From: Candidatus Omnitrophota bacterium
GTDB taxonomy: Bacteria > Hinthialibacterota > Hinthialibacteria > Hinthialibacterales > JAKPRU01
Reading direction: 5' to 3'
Assembly: GCA_029557025.1 (NCBI GenBank)
Contig: JAKPRU010000883.1
Coordinates: 1-8,959 of the forward strand
Length of the DNA: 8,959 nt
Below the pieces are notes generated by a model. It ran no database searches, had not been told where the DNA came from, and worked only from the letters and a program-made list of their open reading frames with translations. Made by a program: the position numbers and the translations under genes. Positions 1 through 6,331 of this stretch are shown piece after piece (the first letter of the stretch is position 1; every line of letters starts with the position of its first letter).

Positions 1-426
1 GGTTCCTGCCGTGGTGGGAAGTGCAATAAACGGGACTCCGGTCTGTGTCACAGGCTGACCGTCAAAAATCTCCCGAACCGTGGAAGGCTCGTGAACCAGC
101 GCCGCAACCGCTTTGGAGGCATCCAGGACACTGCCGCCGCCGATCCCGATCACCACATCACAGCCGGCCTTTCGGCACTGCGCCCGCGCCTGTTCGACAT
201 AGGCCAATTCCGGCTCCCCCGACGGACCCGGGCAAATCTCAACTTGAGCGCAACTCGCACGCAAAGAGGAAACGAGATCGTCCAGGTCGCCACGTTCCAA
301 GGGAGTGCGGCTTGCCATAAAAAACGCACGTGAGCCGAGTTTCGCTGCCTCCTCTGCAAGATGTCTGCGCGAGCCGACTCCGAACAGGATTCTCGGCACG
401 GTTCGAAACACGAAAGTCTTTTCCAT
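1..426 (-). CDS. Iron-containing alcohol dehydrogenase family protein, N-terminal part (runs off left edge)
   Basis: Translation of the complement from ATG at 426 gives 142 open residues to the edge of the window. Seen: a start typical of the group-III metal-dependent alcohol dehydrogenases (VPRILFGVGS, residues 9-19), the dinucleotide-binding motif GGGSVLDASK at 96-105, and the beginning of the PTTAGTGSE motif (PTTAGT, 137-142) at the cut. Family members (lactaldehyde, 1,3-propanediol and butanol dehydrogenases, maleylacetate reductase) are about 380-400 residues, so roughly 250 residues with the metal-binding histidines lie outside. Family knowledge: cytosolic NAD(P)-dependent reduction of aldehydes or ketones; the substrate cannot be fixed from this part. 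The start is preceded by AAGG seven bases upstream on the minus strand. The cyclic-nucleotide-binding gene lies 106 bp upstream in the same direction, with a GC-rich palindrome between, so co-transcription is possible but uncertain. Confidence 0.9.
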   Translation of the reverse strand, partial: MEKTFVFRTVPRILFGVGSRRHLAEEAAKLGSRAFFMASRTPLERGDLDDLVSSLRASCAQVEICPGPSGEPELAYVEQARAQCRKAGCDVVIGIGGGSVLDASKAVAALVHEPSTVREIFDGQPVTQTGVPFIALPTTAGT

Positions 427-443
427 CCTCCATCCTTCTCCCC

Positions 444-464
444 TTCCTTAATTCTTAATTTCTC
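444..464. repeat. ATTCTTA-type heptad repeat, short copy
   Basis: Three consecutive 7-base units can be read: TTCCTTA (444-450), ATTCTTA (451-457) and ATTTCTC (458-464). The 14-mer TTAATTCTTAATTT at 448-461 recurs exactly at 6306-6319. It abuts the GC-rich palindrome that begins at 463. It lies in the leader of the minus-strand dehydrogenase gene. Confidence 0.5.
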
Positions 465-497
465 CCCCTCTCCCTCCCGGAGAGAGTTGGGGTGAGG
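463..497 (-). repeat. GC-rich palindromic repeat, copy 1
   Basis: By hand alignment the reverse complement of this 35-base stretch matches 3118-3152 at 32 of 35 positions without gaps. It can fold with CTCTCC (468-473) pairing GGAGAG (479-484). In transcript sense it begins 36 bases after the stop codon of the cyclic-nucleotide-binding gene and lies in the leader of the dehydrogenase gene. It may act as a transcript-stabilising or attenuating hairpin; there is no clear U-tract. It looks like a dispersed intergenic repeat of the REP/small-palindrome kind. Confidence 0.75.
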
Positions 498-532
498 AAG
501 TCTTCGGATGTCATCAATCTTCCGCCCTATGC

Positions 533-1534
533 TTATTTCTTCTTCCCGATGAGAATCCCGCAGGTCTGATCGAAAACGCCGCCCGGCTCCAGGCCAAGCG
601 CCAGCAGATTCATCATTTTTCGGATCAGCACAATAATTTCGGACCGTTCCTCATGCCGCCACCCGACCAATCCGTGCCGGGTCAGGCGGAGGATGCAATC
701 CTCCCACAATCTTTCTCGTTCCGGTTCCGAGTAATTCAGCCACAGATCCGTACTCAGAACCGCTTCTTTCAGTTCCAGTGTGGGGAGAACGACATGCGAT
801 TCCGTTACCTTGCCGAATGTTCGTTCAACGACCCCCAGGATGACCCGCGAAACCTGTAAGTCCGAAAGGGTGAGTTTCATCTTGCTCTGTTGTTCCGCAT
901 AAAGCAGACGATAGATCTCCAGGAACTGATCGAGCCGTTCCAGTTGAATACCCAGGCCTTTCGCCTCGGAGGAATCGCTGAGAATTCCGGCGGCGATCAT
1001 CCGGTTGATCAGAGACTGCGCTTCTTCGGCACTGATGTCGAACACAATGCGGATCTTCTCGCAAAGATCGACCGGGGTGCGACTCTCGACATTCGATTCC
1101 GTCGCAGCCACCCAAAGGCGGGTTAAAGTCAGCAATCGATTCCAGAAAGAAATCTCTTCTGGGGAATAGTTGCGCAGAACCTTCTCATTCGCCAGGCGAA
1201 GTTTGTTCGCCATGGAACGGAACAGAACGATAGCCGTATCGGGATGATCGCGCATCACTTCCGGCAGGTTGGTCAGATTCAGCATCAGGGCATCGGTCTC
1301 GGTCATCGCAGTGACTGTGGCCGTGCGGGGCTTGCGGTCAATCACGCTGATCTCGCCGACCAGGTCGTTTGCGCCCAGTTCCGCAAGAAGCTGATCCCGC
1401 CCGCCGACTTTCTTGGTGACTGAAACCCGTCCGTTCAGAATCAAAAACGCCCAACCGCTGATCTCCCCCTCTTTCACCAACACCTGGCCGGGAAAAAACT
1501 TCTTTCGGACACGTGAGATCGGTTTCTTAGCCAT
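533..1534 (-). CDS. Cyclic-nucleotide-binding (CRP/FNR-type effector domain) protein with atypical C-terminal half
   Basis: 333 residues. Residues about 10-120 form a cNMP-binding domain: FFPGQVLVKEGE (13-24), the glycine-rich strand LILNGRVSV (31-39), and a phosphate-binding cassette with GE at 60-61 and RTATV at 70-74, where the Arg is the usual phosphate contact. A long helix follows (MANKLRLANEKVL, 108-120). The remaining 210 residues do not match the standard short CRP winged helix. Two stretches resemble degenerate winged-helix units: about 153-188 (helix, turn, then LINRMIAAGIL) and about 255-293 (then LRLTRHGLVGWR). No membrane segment or signal peptide is visible, so it should be cytosolic. 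Likely role: sensing a cyclic nucleotide and relaying it to DNA or a partner; the ligand is not determinable. No convincing Shine-Dalgarno precedes the ATG at 1534, so the start is less certain. It is divergent from the aminotransferase gene, 209 bp away. Confidence 0.85.
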   Translation of the reverse strand: MAKKPISRVRKKFFPGQVLVKEGEISGWAFLILNGRVSVTKKVGGRDQLLAELGANDLVGEISVIDRKPRTATVTAMTETDALMLNLTNLPEVMRDHPDTAIVLFRSMANKLRLANEKVLRNYSPEEISFWNRLLTLTRLWVAATESNVESRTPVDLCEKIRIVFDISAEEAQSLINRMIAAGILSDSSEAKGLGIQLERLDQFLEIYRLLYAEQQSKMKLTLSDLQVSRVILGVVERTFGKVTESHVVLPTLELKEAVLSTDLWLNYSEPERERLWEDCILRLTRHGLVGWRHEERSEIIVLIRKMMNLLALGLEPGGVFDQTCGILIGKKK

Positions 1535-1552
1535 TCAACTGCATTCACGCTC

Positions 1553-1569
1553 GGAGGGCCGGACCCTCC
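1553..1569. repeat. Small GC palindrome upstream of the cyclic-nucleotide-binding gene
   Basis: GGAGGG (1553-1558) and CCCTCC (1564-1569) form a perfect 6-bp stem around CCGGA. It lies 18 bases upstream of the start at 1534, so it would be in the mRNA leader of that gene. It is related in composition, but not alignable in full, to the other GC-rich palindromes of this window. It could be another dispersed small repeat or a leader hairpin. Confidence 0.45.
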
Positions 1570-1692
1570 ATCCCTCTATTGATATTCAAATAAGAAGAAT
1601 ACGCGAACCGTACGCCCCAGTCTACATTCCCGGAGATCGTCACGAACATCCTGACCGCTCTACCGCCCAGGCACAGGCTATCGTAGGATCAA

Positions 1693-1724
1693 TTTACACA
1701 GAATCGACTCTTCATTTTAAATGA
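1693..1724 (+). promoter_or_regulatory. Possible promoter and overlapping palindrome upstream of the aminotransferase gene
   Basis: TTTACA (1693-1698) and TTAAAT (1717-1722), separated by 18 bases, resemble a weak sigma70-type promoter. A perfect palindrome, TCATTT-T-AAATGA (1712-1724), covers the -10 element and could be an operator. The downstream gene has the Shine-Dalgarno-like GGGAG at 1734-1738. The whole assignment rests on weak matches. Confidence 0.3.
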
Positions 1725-1743
1725 ATACGCTCCGGGAGAAACC

Positions 1744-3114
1744 ATGCATTCCGAGACCTCATTGATATCGCGCAATGTTCCTTTTGTTTCCACGAGCTTT
1801 CGAACTATTCAGACTCCGATTCCGGTTCCGGCCAGCATCCCTCTCCTGAAGGAAATGGCATCCTGTGAACCGCGATCGATGGGCGGGCAACCGCCGATTA
1901 TCTGGGATCATGCGAAAGACTTTTCGGTCTGGGATGCCTATGGTAACCGATGGATTGACTTTTCCAGCGGCGTTCTGGTTACAAACGCGGGACACTCGGC
2001 GGAGGAGATCATTCGAAGCCTGCGGGATCAAATCGACCACGGCCTTTTGCACAGCTATTGCTTCCCAAACCAGGCCCGCATCGACCTGGTTCGGAAACTC
2101 AACAGCCTCGTCCCGCCGCCGCTTGAGAAGGTTTTTCTGTTGACAACCGGCGCAGAATCCACAGAATGCGCACTCAAACTGGCAAAGACCTGCGGCAGGA
2201 AGGTCGGCGGAGACAGGAAAATCGTCATGGTGTCGTTCCGAAATGCGTTCCATGGACGGACATTCGGCGCGCAACTCATGGGCGGTACTCCAGCCCTGAA
2301 GGAATGGATCGGAGAACAAATCCCCGGTTTCGTTCAGGTTCCTTTCCCCGATGGCTGGCGGAACACCGACACGGACTTCTCGGCATTCGAGCGAAGCCTG
2401 GCTCAACAGGGAATATCGCCCGAGACGGTTTGCGGAGTGATTACCGAAACCTTCCAGGGCGGAATGGGCTGTTTTGCCCCCAAAGCATACATGCAGGCAT
2501 TACGAAAATGGTGTGACACACACAATGCCCTCTTGATTCTCGATGAGGTCCAGGCCGGGTTCGGGCGCACCGGAACATTCTGGGGATTCGAACATTACGA
2601 AATCGTGCCGGATATCATCTGCCTGGGAAAAGGAATCAGCAGCAGCCTGCCGCTGTCGGCGGTCATCGGTCGAAAGGATGTCATGGACCTGTACGGTCCG
2701 GGGGAAATGACCAGCACCCATTCCGGCAATCCGCTTTGTTGCCGGGCCGCGCTGGCAAGTATTGAAAGAATAGAGAAAGAAAACCTCGTTCGGCAGTCGG
2801 CGCTCTTAGGGGCGATCCTGCACGAAACTCTGAACACCATCCAAAAACGCCACACAGATGTTATCGGCGCAGTGATGGGAAAAGGCCTGGTGGCAGGAGT
2901 CATGTTCACCCGCGCGGGAACGAAAGACCCGAATCCAAGCACAGCATCACAAGTCGTTCAACGATGTGTCGAGAAAGGCGTGATGTTGTTCGCCCCTGTC
3001 GGACCGGGAGGCGGAACCATTAAAATCAATCCGCCGCTGTGCATCTCCGAAGAGGCGTTGCGAGAAGGGCTGGAGGTTTTCGAAGAGGCATTAACCGAGG
3101 CGGAGAAGAAATGA
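1744..3114 (+). CDS. Class III PLP-dependent aminotransferase (4-aminobutyrate/diamine/ornithine-type)
   Basis: 456 residues, the usual length for the family, cytosolic. Seen: the phosphate-binding TTGAEST at 134-140, FHGRT at 169-173, the PLP-ring aspartate in ILDEVQAGFGRTG (Asp267, with Gln270), the Schiff-base lysine in LGKGIS (Lys296), and the THSGNPLCCRAALA block around 325-337. These are diagnostic of fold-type I class III enzymes such as GabT, PuuE, acetylornithine and beta-alanine transaminases. They move an amino group from an omega-amine or amino acid to a keto acid; the exact substrate cannot be read from the motifs. The first 25 residues extend ahead of the conserved core. The ATG at 1744 is supported by GGGAG five bases upstream. 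The neighbouring ABC ATPase, 142 bp downstream in the same direction, hints at uptake and use of an amine such as putrescine or GABA, which is inference only. Confidence 0.92.
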   Translation: MHSETSLISRNVPFVSTSFRTIQTPIPVPASIPLLKEMASCEPRSMGGQPPIIWDHAKDFSVWDAYGNRWIDFSSGVLVTNAGHSAEEIIRSLRDQIDHGLLHSYCFPNQARIDLVRKLNSLVPPPLEKVFLLTTGAESTECALKLAKTCGRKVGGDRKIVMVSFRNAFHGRTFGAQLMGGTPALKEWIGEQIPGFVQVPFPDGWRNTDTDFSAFERSLAQQGISPETVCGVITETFQGGMGCFAPKAYMQALRKWCDTHNALLILDEVQAGFGRTGTFWGFEHYEIVPDIICLGKGISSSLPLSAVIGRKDVMDLYGPGEMTSTHSGNPLCCRAALASIERIEKENLVRQSALLGAILHETLNTIQKRHTDVIGAVMGKGLVAGVMFTRAGTKDPNPSTASQVVQRCVEKGVMLFAPVGPGGGTIKINPPLCISEEALREGLEVFEEALTEAEKK

Positions 3115-3117
3115 CTC

Positions 3118-3152
3118 CCTCACCCCAACCCTTTCCCGGAGGGAGAGGGGGA
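3118..3152 (+). repeat. GC-rich palindromic repeat, copy 2
   Basis: It begins three bases after the aminotransferase stop codon. CCCTTTCCC (3129-3137) pairs with GGGAGAGGG (3141-3149) over nine base pairs with one G-U and a three-base turn. It matches the complement of 463-497 at 32 of 35 positions. The copy has the same orientation relative to the preceding gene as copy 1. There is no U-tract, so it is more likely an mRNA 3' stabilising or processing hairpin than a classic terminator. Confidence 0.8.
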
Positions 3153-3164
3153 CACAGAATCGTC

Positions 3165-3184
3165 ATTCCGGCGAAAGCCGGAAT
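3165..3184. repeat. 20-bp perfect palindromic repeat with GAAA loop
   Basis: ATTCCGGC (3165-3172) and GCCGGAAT (3177-3184) form a perfect 8-bp stem closed by the GNRA tetraloop GAAA. It resembles the ATTCC(N)GGAAT palindromes known as dispersed repeats in other bacteria, such as the dRS3 type in Neisseria; relatedness is by look only. It sits between the aminotransferase and the ABC ATPase genes. Confidence 0.7.
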
Positions 3185-3200
3185 CTCCAAGCCTTGAAGG

Positions 3201-3226
3201 AAGCTGGCCCAAGCTTCCAGCTTGGG
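3201..3226. repeat. Palindrome CCCAAGC/GCTTGGG with an overlapping alternative stem
   Basis: CCCAAGC (3208-3214) and GCTTGGG (3220-3226) form a perfect 7-bp stem with a five-base loop. AAGCTGG (3201-3207) and CCAGCTT (3217-3223) form a second, mutually exclusive 7-bp stem. It ends 30 bp before the ABC ATPase start, so in mRNA it would lie in that gene's leader. Confidence 0.6.
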
Positions 3227-3256
3227 ACCAGGCAACAGAAACAGCGTTGATCGCCC

Positions 3257-4333
3257 ATGGCCAGTGATGTCCGTCTATCCGATCTGTCGAAAAGCTACGG
3301 CGAGATCGTCGCAGTAAGGAATCTCAGCCTGCACATCCGTGCGGGAGAGTTCTTCAGTCTGGTCGGCCCAAGCGGGTGCGGAAAAACAACGATTCTGCGG
3401 ATGATCGCCGGATTTGAAGTACCGGATACCGGCACGATCCACTTCGGCGACCGGGAAATGACGCAAGTCCCGGCAAACGAGCGGAACACCGGCATGGTGT
3501 TTCAGAACTATGCACTGTTTCCGCATATAACCGTCGGTGAAAATATCGCGTTCGGACTCCGTGCCCGTCACCTGCCGAAAGTCGAAATCGCCGCGAGAAC
3601 CCAGGCCGCCCTCGCGATGGTTCAGCTGACCGGACTGGAGAATCGTTCCGTCCGGGAACTCTCCGGTGGTCAGCAGCAACGGGTCGCCTTGGCGCGTGCC
3701 CTGGTCATCCGCCCGAATGTCCTCCTGCTCGATGAACCTCTTTCGAACCTCGATGCGAAACTGCGTGCGGAAACACGCGCCCAGCTTCGTCACCTGGTTC
3801 ATGAATCGGGAATCACAACCGTGTACGTCACCCATGACCAGGAGGAGGCCCTGGCGCTCTCCGACCGGCTGGCTGTTCTTCGGGGTGGAACGGTTCAGCA
3901 GATCGGAACCCCCGTGGATGTCTACCTCACACCGGTCAACGAATTTGTGGCGCGATTCATGGGACACACGAATCTGCTCGATGGGCGAATCATCGAGTCC
4001 GATCGACGTTCCAGCACGTTAGCCATTCAGGGAACCGATCGGACCATCCTCGGACCGCCGGTTCCCGATCATTCAGGCGATACGGTCAGTGTGGTTCTGC
4101 GCCCTGAGTGTCTTCAGATCGAGGACAGCCTCAGCAGCCCCTCCCGACATGGCAACCGCTGGGAAACCACCATCGTCGCAACGGAGTTCCGAGGGGCATT
4201 CACCGCATACACAATCCGCCTTTTCGACACCGATCTCTTTGTCTACCGCATCACACGGGGAAATCAACTTCTCCAGGGAAACATCACCATATCCATTCCC
4301 CCCGATCAGGTCATCATCCTGCCGAACAAGTAG
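3257..4333 (+). CDS. ABC transporter ATP-binding protein, PotA/FbpC (CUT-MOI importer) type
   Basis: 358 residues, typical length for importer ATPases with a C-terminal regulatory domain. Seen in order: Walker A GPSGCGKT (37-44), Q-loop Gln83 (VFQNYALFPH), signature LSGGQQQ (135-141), Walker B VLLLDEP (155-161), D-loop SNLD (163-166), switch His193 (VTHDQEEA), and a TOBE-like region from about 235 to the end (MGHTNLLDGRI; VVLRPE; FVYRITRGN). All catalytic residues are intact. The family powers uptake of spermidine/putrescine, iron(III), sulfate or related small solutes at the inner membrane face. No permease or solute-binding gene is in this window, so it is an orphan ATPase here and the substrate is unknown. 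No strong Shine-Dalgarno precedes the ATG at 3257, but the protein begins exactly where the family does. It converges on the dockerin gene, with 12 bp between the stop codons. Confidence 0.93.
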   Translation: MASDVRLSDLSKSYGEIVAVRNLSLHIRAGEFFSLVGPSGCGKTTILRMIAGFEVPDTGTIHFGDREMTQVPANERNTGMVFQNYALFPHITVGENIAFGLRARHLPKVEIAARTQAALAMVQLTGLENRSVRELSGGQQQRVALARALVIRPNVLLLDEPLSNLDAKLRAETRAQLRHLVHESGITTVYVTHDQEEALALSDRLAVLRGGTVQQIGTPVDVYLTPVNEFVARFMGHTNLLDGRIIESDRRSSTLAIQGTDRTILGPPVPDHSGDTVSVVLRPECLQIEDSLSSPSRHGNRWETTIVATEFRGAFTAYTIRLFDTDLFVYRITRGNQLLQGNITISIPPDQVIILPNK

Positions 4334-4349
4334 CCGAGAACCTCGCTAC
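4330..4349. terminator. Hairpin spanning both convergent stop codons (possible bidirectional terminator)
   Basis: GTAG(C)CGAG (4330-4338) pairs with CTCGCTAC (4342-4349): eight base pairs, one bulged C, loop AAC. The left arm contains the TAG stop of the ABC gene (4331-4333). The right arm contains the complement of the TAG stop of the minus-strand dockerin gene (4346-4348), so the two stop codons pair. Neither strand shows a good U-tract, so intrinsic termination is uncertain. Confidence 0.45.
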
Positions 4350-4972
4350 ATCCCCTGCCGGTGCCACCACCCCTGAAATCTCAGGAGATCTTTCGAATTG
4401 ATCTTTCCGTCCTGGTTAAGATCGGCGGATGGAATGACTTTCGGCGCTTCAATTCCCTCCCCCCAATCGCCGGTAATGCGAATCAGAATGCTGCGACGCT
4501 CGACGTAATCGTCGGCCCGGAGAATCAAGATTCCCTGCGAGAATCCCAGAATACCGAGTTCGAACGCGTACTTCGAATCCGGTCTCTCCCTGGCAATGAT
4601 TCTCGATTCTCCCTCCAGGGAGTACAACAGGACCACTGCATAGAAATTCCAATCCTGCGCCATCACCACGCCGCGTCCGGCATCCAGCAGAATCCCGTAA
4701 CTCTGCGGCAACATCGGCCAAATCTCCTCGCCGTCAACCAAAATGGAATCCTCCACAACGAAAGCGTCAATCAAATGAAATCCGGTTCCCGGCGCAATGA
4801 ACTCGGATGCCTCCACAGCCGCCGGATGGCTCAGAAGATTCGCAGTCGAACCGGAAACCGGCGATTCACCTGCCCTTGCCGGGTGTCCGCGAAGCCCACT
4901 TTGACCATGCTGTCCATACACAACCGGACTATACACACAAACAACCGAAAAAAAGAAAAGGAAAACTTTCAT
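4346..4972 (-). CDS. Secreted protein with a single C-terminal dockerin-type calcium-binding loop
   Basis: 208 residues from the ATG at 4972. This start is chosen over an in-frame ATG ten codons upstream (5002) because AGGAG lies eight bases ahead of it and the signal peptide then begins MKVFLFFFSVVCVY, with a hydrophobic core to about residue 20 (VVYG). The body (about 21-180) has beta-rich, hydrophobic-alternating sequence (FHLIDAFVVEDSILVDGEE; DWNFYAVVLLYSLEGE) that I do not recognise. Its pattern would suit a beta-propeller or sandwich fragment. Residues 183-206 read ADLNQDGKINSKD...LLRFQGWWHR, a dockerin type I / EF-hand half with Asp184, Asn186, Asp188 and Asp195 as calcium ligands. A true cohesin-binding dockerin has two such loops; only one is present. 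The protein is probably exported. The adjacent UroD-like gene is divergent across 72 bp. Confidence 0.8.
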   Translation of the reverse strand: MKVFLFFFSVVCVYSPVVYGQHGQSGLRGHPARAGESPVSGSTANLLSHPAAVEASEFIAPGTGFHLIDAFVVEDSILVDGEEIWPMLPQSYGILLDAGRGVVMAQDWNFYAVVLLYSLEGESRIIARERPDSKYAFELGILGFSQGILILRADDYVERRSILIRITGDWGEGIEAPKVIPSADLNQDGKINSKDLLRFQGWWHRQGM

Positions 4973-5006
4973 CTGCGGGTCTCCTTCAAGGATGTAAGGC
5001 AAGCTA

Positions 5007-5015
5007 TGTTACAAT
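5007..5015 (+). promoter_or_regulatory. Extended -10 promoter of the UroD-family gene
   Basis: TG-T-TACAAT (5007-5015) matches an extended -10 element, five of six bases to TATAAT. A recognisable -35 is lacking: the nearest candidate is TTCAAG at 4985-4990 with a long 19-base spacer. Transcription would begin about 5022, a dozen bases before the Shine-Dalgarno GGAGG (5034-5038). The 72-bp region must also carry the promoter of the minus-strand dockerin gene, for which I see no clear elements. Confidence 0.45.
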
Positions 5016-5044
5016 ACGCAGACTCTTTTGAATGGAGGACCGCC

Positions 5045-6166
5045 ATGACCTCGAAAGAACGCATGATGCGTGCCCTGCACCGCGAAAAACCGGACCGCCT
5101 GCCGGTTACCATCCACCAGTGGCAGCAATTCCACCTGGACCGGTACATGGGCGGGGTCGATCCGCTTACCGCGTTTCGCATAACCGGAATGGATGCCGCC
5201 ATTCAGTACTTCGAGGCTATGGGACAGTTCTGGATTCCCAATGCGGAACAATACATTGTTCAGACCCCCCAGTGGCGCGAAGAAATCGAGGTAATCGATC
5301 CCAATCCCAACAACAAAATCCTCCATCATACGATCACTACCCCCGAAGGCGTTCTGACTTACAAAACCGGCGGGGACCTGAAAACCACCTGGATCACCGA
5401 ATATCTTGTCAAACGGCATGAGGATATCGAGTTGATTCGCCAATACATGCCTGTCGCCAGATTAGACCGGGCGAAGATCGCAGCGGCCTACGATCAGGTG
5501 GGCGATGCCGGGATTCTTCGCGGATTTGTCTGGGGGGACCAGGCCGGTTGCTGGCAACATGCCTGCTGCCTGATCGAAACCGACCGGCTGATTCTGGAAA
5601 CGGAGGATCACCCGGATTGGGTGCATGAATTCCTAAAGGTTCTGCTCGAAAAGAAATTGCAGTTCGTCGAGGAATCCCTGCGAGGAGCGAAGTTTGATTT
5701 GATTGAAACCGGAGGCGGCGCGAGCAGCGACACACTGATTTCACCGCGTCTGCATCGGGAGTTCTGCCTTCCTTACGACCGCGCGATTCACCGCGCTGTT
5801 CACGATGCCGGGCATATCTGCACCTACCACACCTGCGGCGGCATGATGCACATTCTCGATTTGATTGTGGAGAACGAGACCGATGTATCGGAAACCCTCT
5901 CGCCGCCGGGGATGGGCGGGAATATCACTGACCCGCGTAAGGTAGTCGATGTGTACCGCGGACGAGTCGCGATGATCGGCGGCATGGATCAGCTGAATAT
6001 CCTGACATACGGAACGCCCGCCCAGATCCGCGCTGAGGTCCGACGGCTTTTCGAGGGATTCGGGCAAGATGGCGGATATATCCTGTCGGCCTCGGATCAT
6101 TTCTTTGAAACCCCGCCCGAAAATCTGCGAATCTATGCGGAAGCGGCGCGGGAATGTGTGTACTGA
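5045..6166 (+). CDS. Uroporphyrinogen decarboxylase-family (URO-D/MtaA-like) protein, probable methyltransferase type
   Basis: 373 residues from the ATG at 5045, six bases after GGAGG. The frame is open back to 4361, but that part crosses the dockerin gene in antisense and lacks family similarity. Seen: the hallmark N-terminus TSKERMMRALHREKPDRLPV (2-21), ETGGGASSDTLISPRLHREF (221-240), the metal-binding YHTCGG (His262, Cys264) and the C-terminal GGMDQLNILTYGTPAQI (312-328). The HemE-type N-terminal motif with RQAGRYMPEY is absent. That, and the HxCG site, favour the corrinoid or cobalamin-dependent methyltransferase branch (MtaA, CmuA and many uncharacterised relatives) over haem synthesis. 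In that branch the zinc site activates a thiol acceptor. No corrinoid protein gene is nearby, so the substrate is unknown. It is likely cytosolic and monocistronic: 517 bp of non-coding DNA follow. Confidence 0.9.
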   Translation: MTSKERMMRALHREKPDRLPVTIHQWQQFHLDRYMGGVDPLTAFRITGMDAAIQYFEAMGQFWIPNAEQYIVQTPQWREEIEVIDPNPNNKILHHTITTPEGVLTYKTGGDLKTTWITEYLVKRHEDIELIRQYMPVARLDRAKIAAAYDQVGDAGILRGFVWGDQAGCWQHACCLIETDRLILETEDHPDWVHEFLKVLLEKKLQFVEESLRGAKFDLIETGGGASSDTLISPRLHREFCLPYDRAIHRAVHDAGHICTYHTCGGMMHILDLIVENETDVSETLSPPGMGGNITDPRKVVDVYRGRVAMIGGMDQLNILTYGTPAQIRAEVRRLFEGFGQDGGYILSASDHFFETPPENLRIYAEAARECVY

Positions 6167-6218
6167 GTTCAGTCAATCCGGTAATTCGTTCGGTCCCGTC
6201 ACCGGCACGGGCAGACCA

Positions 6219-6253
6219 ATTGCGGATTGCAGATTGCGGATTGTGGATTGCCC
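6219..6253. repeat. ATTGCGG heptad tandem repeat
   Basis: Five 7-base units in register: ATTGCGG, ATTGCAG, ATTGCGG, ATTGTGG and ATTGCCC (the last 5/7). It begins 52 bases after the UroD-like stop codon. Such heptads, which read as NPQSAIR or IADCRLR when translated, are known to me as common intergenic repeats in several candidate phyla. They are not coding here. Confidence 0.75.
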
Positions 6254-6301
6254 ACTGGGAAAGCCCGCTCTTCGCCCCCTTTGTCCACTTTCTTCTCTTC
6301 A

Positions 6302-6322
6302 ATTTTTAATTCTTAATTTTTT
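6302..6322. repeat. ATTCTTA-type heptad repeat, second copy
   Basis: Three 7-base units in register: ATTTTTA (6302-6308), ATTCTTA (6309-6315) and ATTTTTT (6316-6322). It contains the 14-mer also present at 448-461, in the same orientation on this strand. Confidence 0.55.
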
Positions 6323-6331
6323 AAACGGAAC

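Noticed and set aside
1759..2406. 215-codon open frame on the minus strand
   Set aside because: It is antisense to the aminotransferase, whose catalytic motifs are intact in the sense frame.
3275..3967. 230-codon open frame on the minus strand
   Set aside because: It is fully antisense to the intact ABC ATPase and has no recognisable motif.
4361..5044. 228-codon in-frame extension upstream of the UroD-family gene
   Set aside because: It runs entirely antisense to the signal-peptide and dockerin gene and lacks family similarity. The strong Shine-Dalgarno and family N-terminus begin at 5045.
6219..6253. Heptad array considered as a CRISPR array
   Set aside because: The units are 7 bases, directly abutting, with no spacers.
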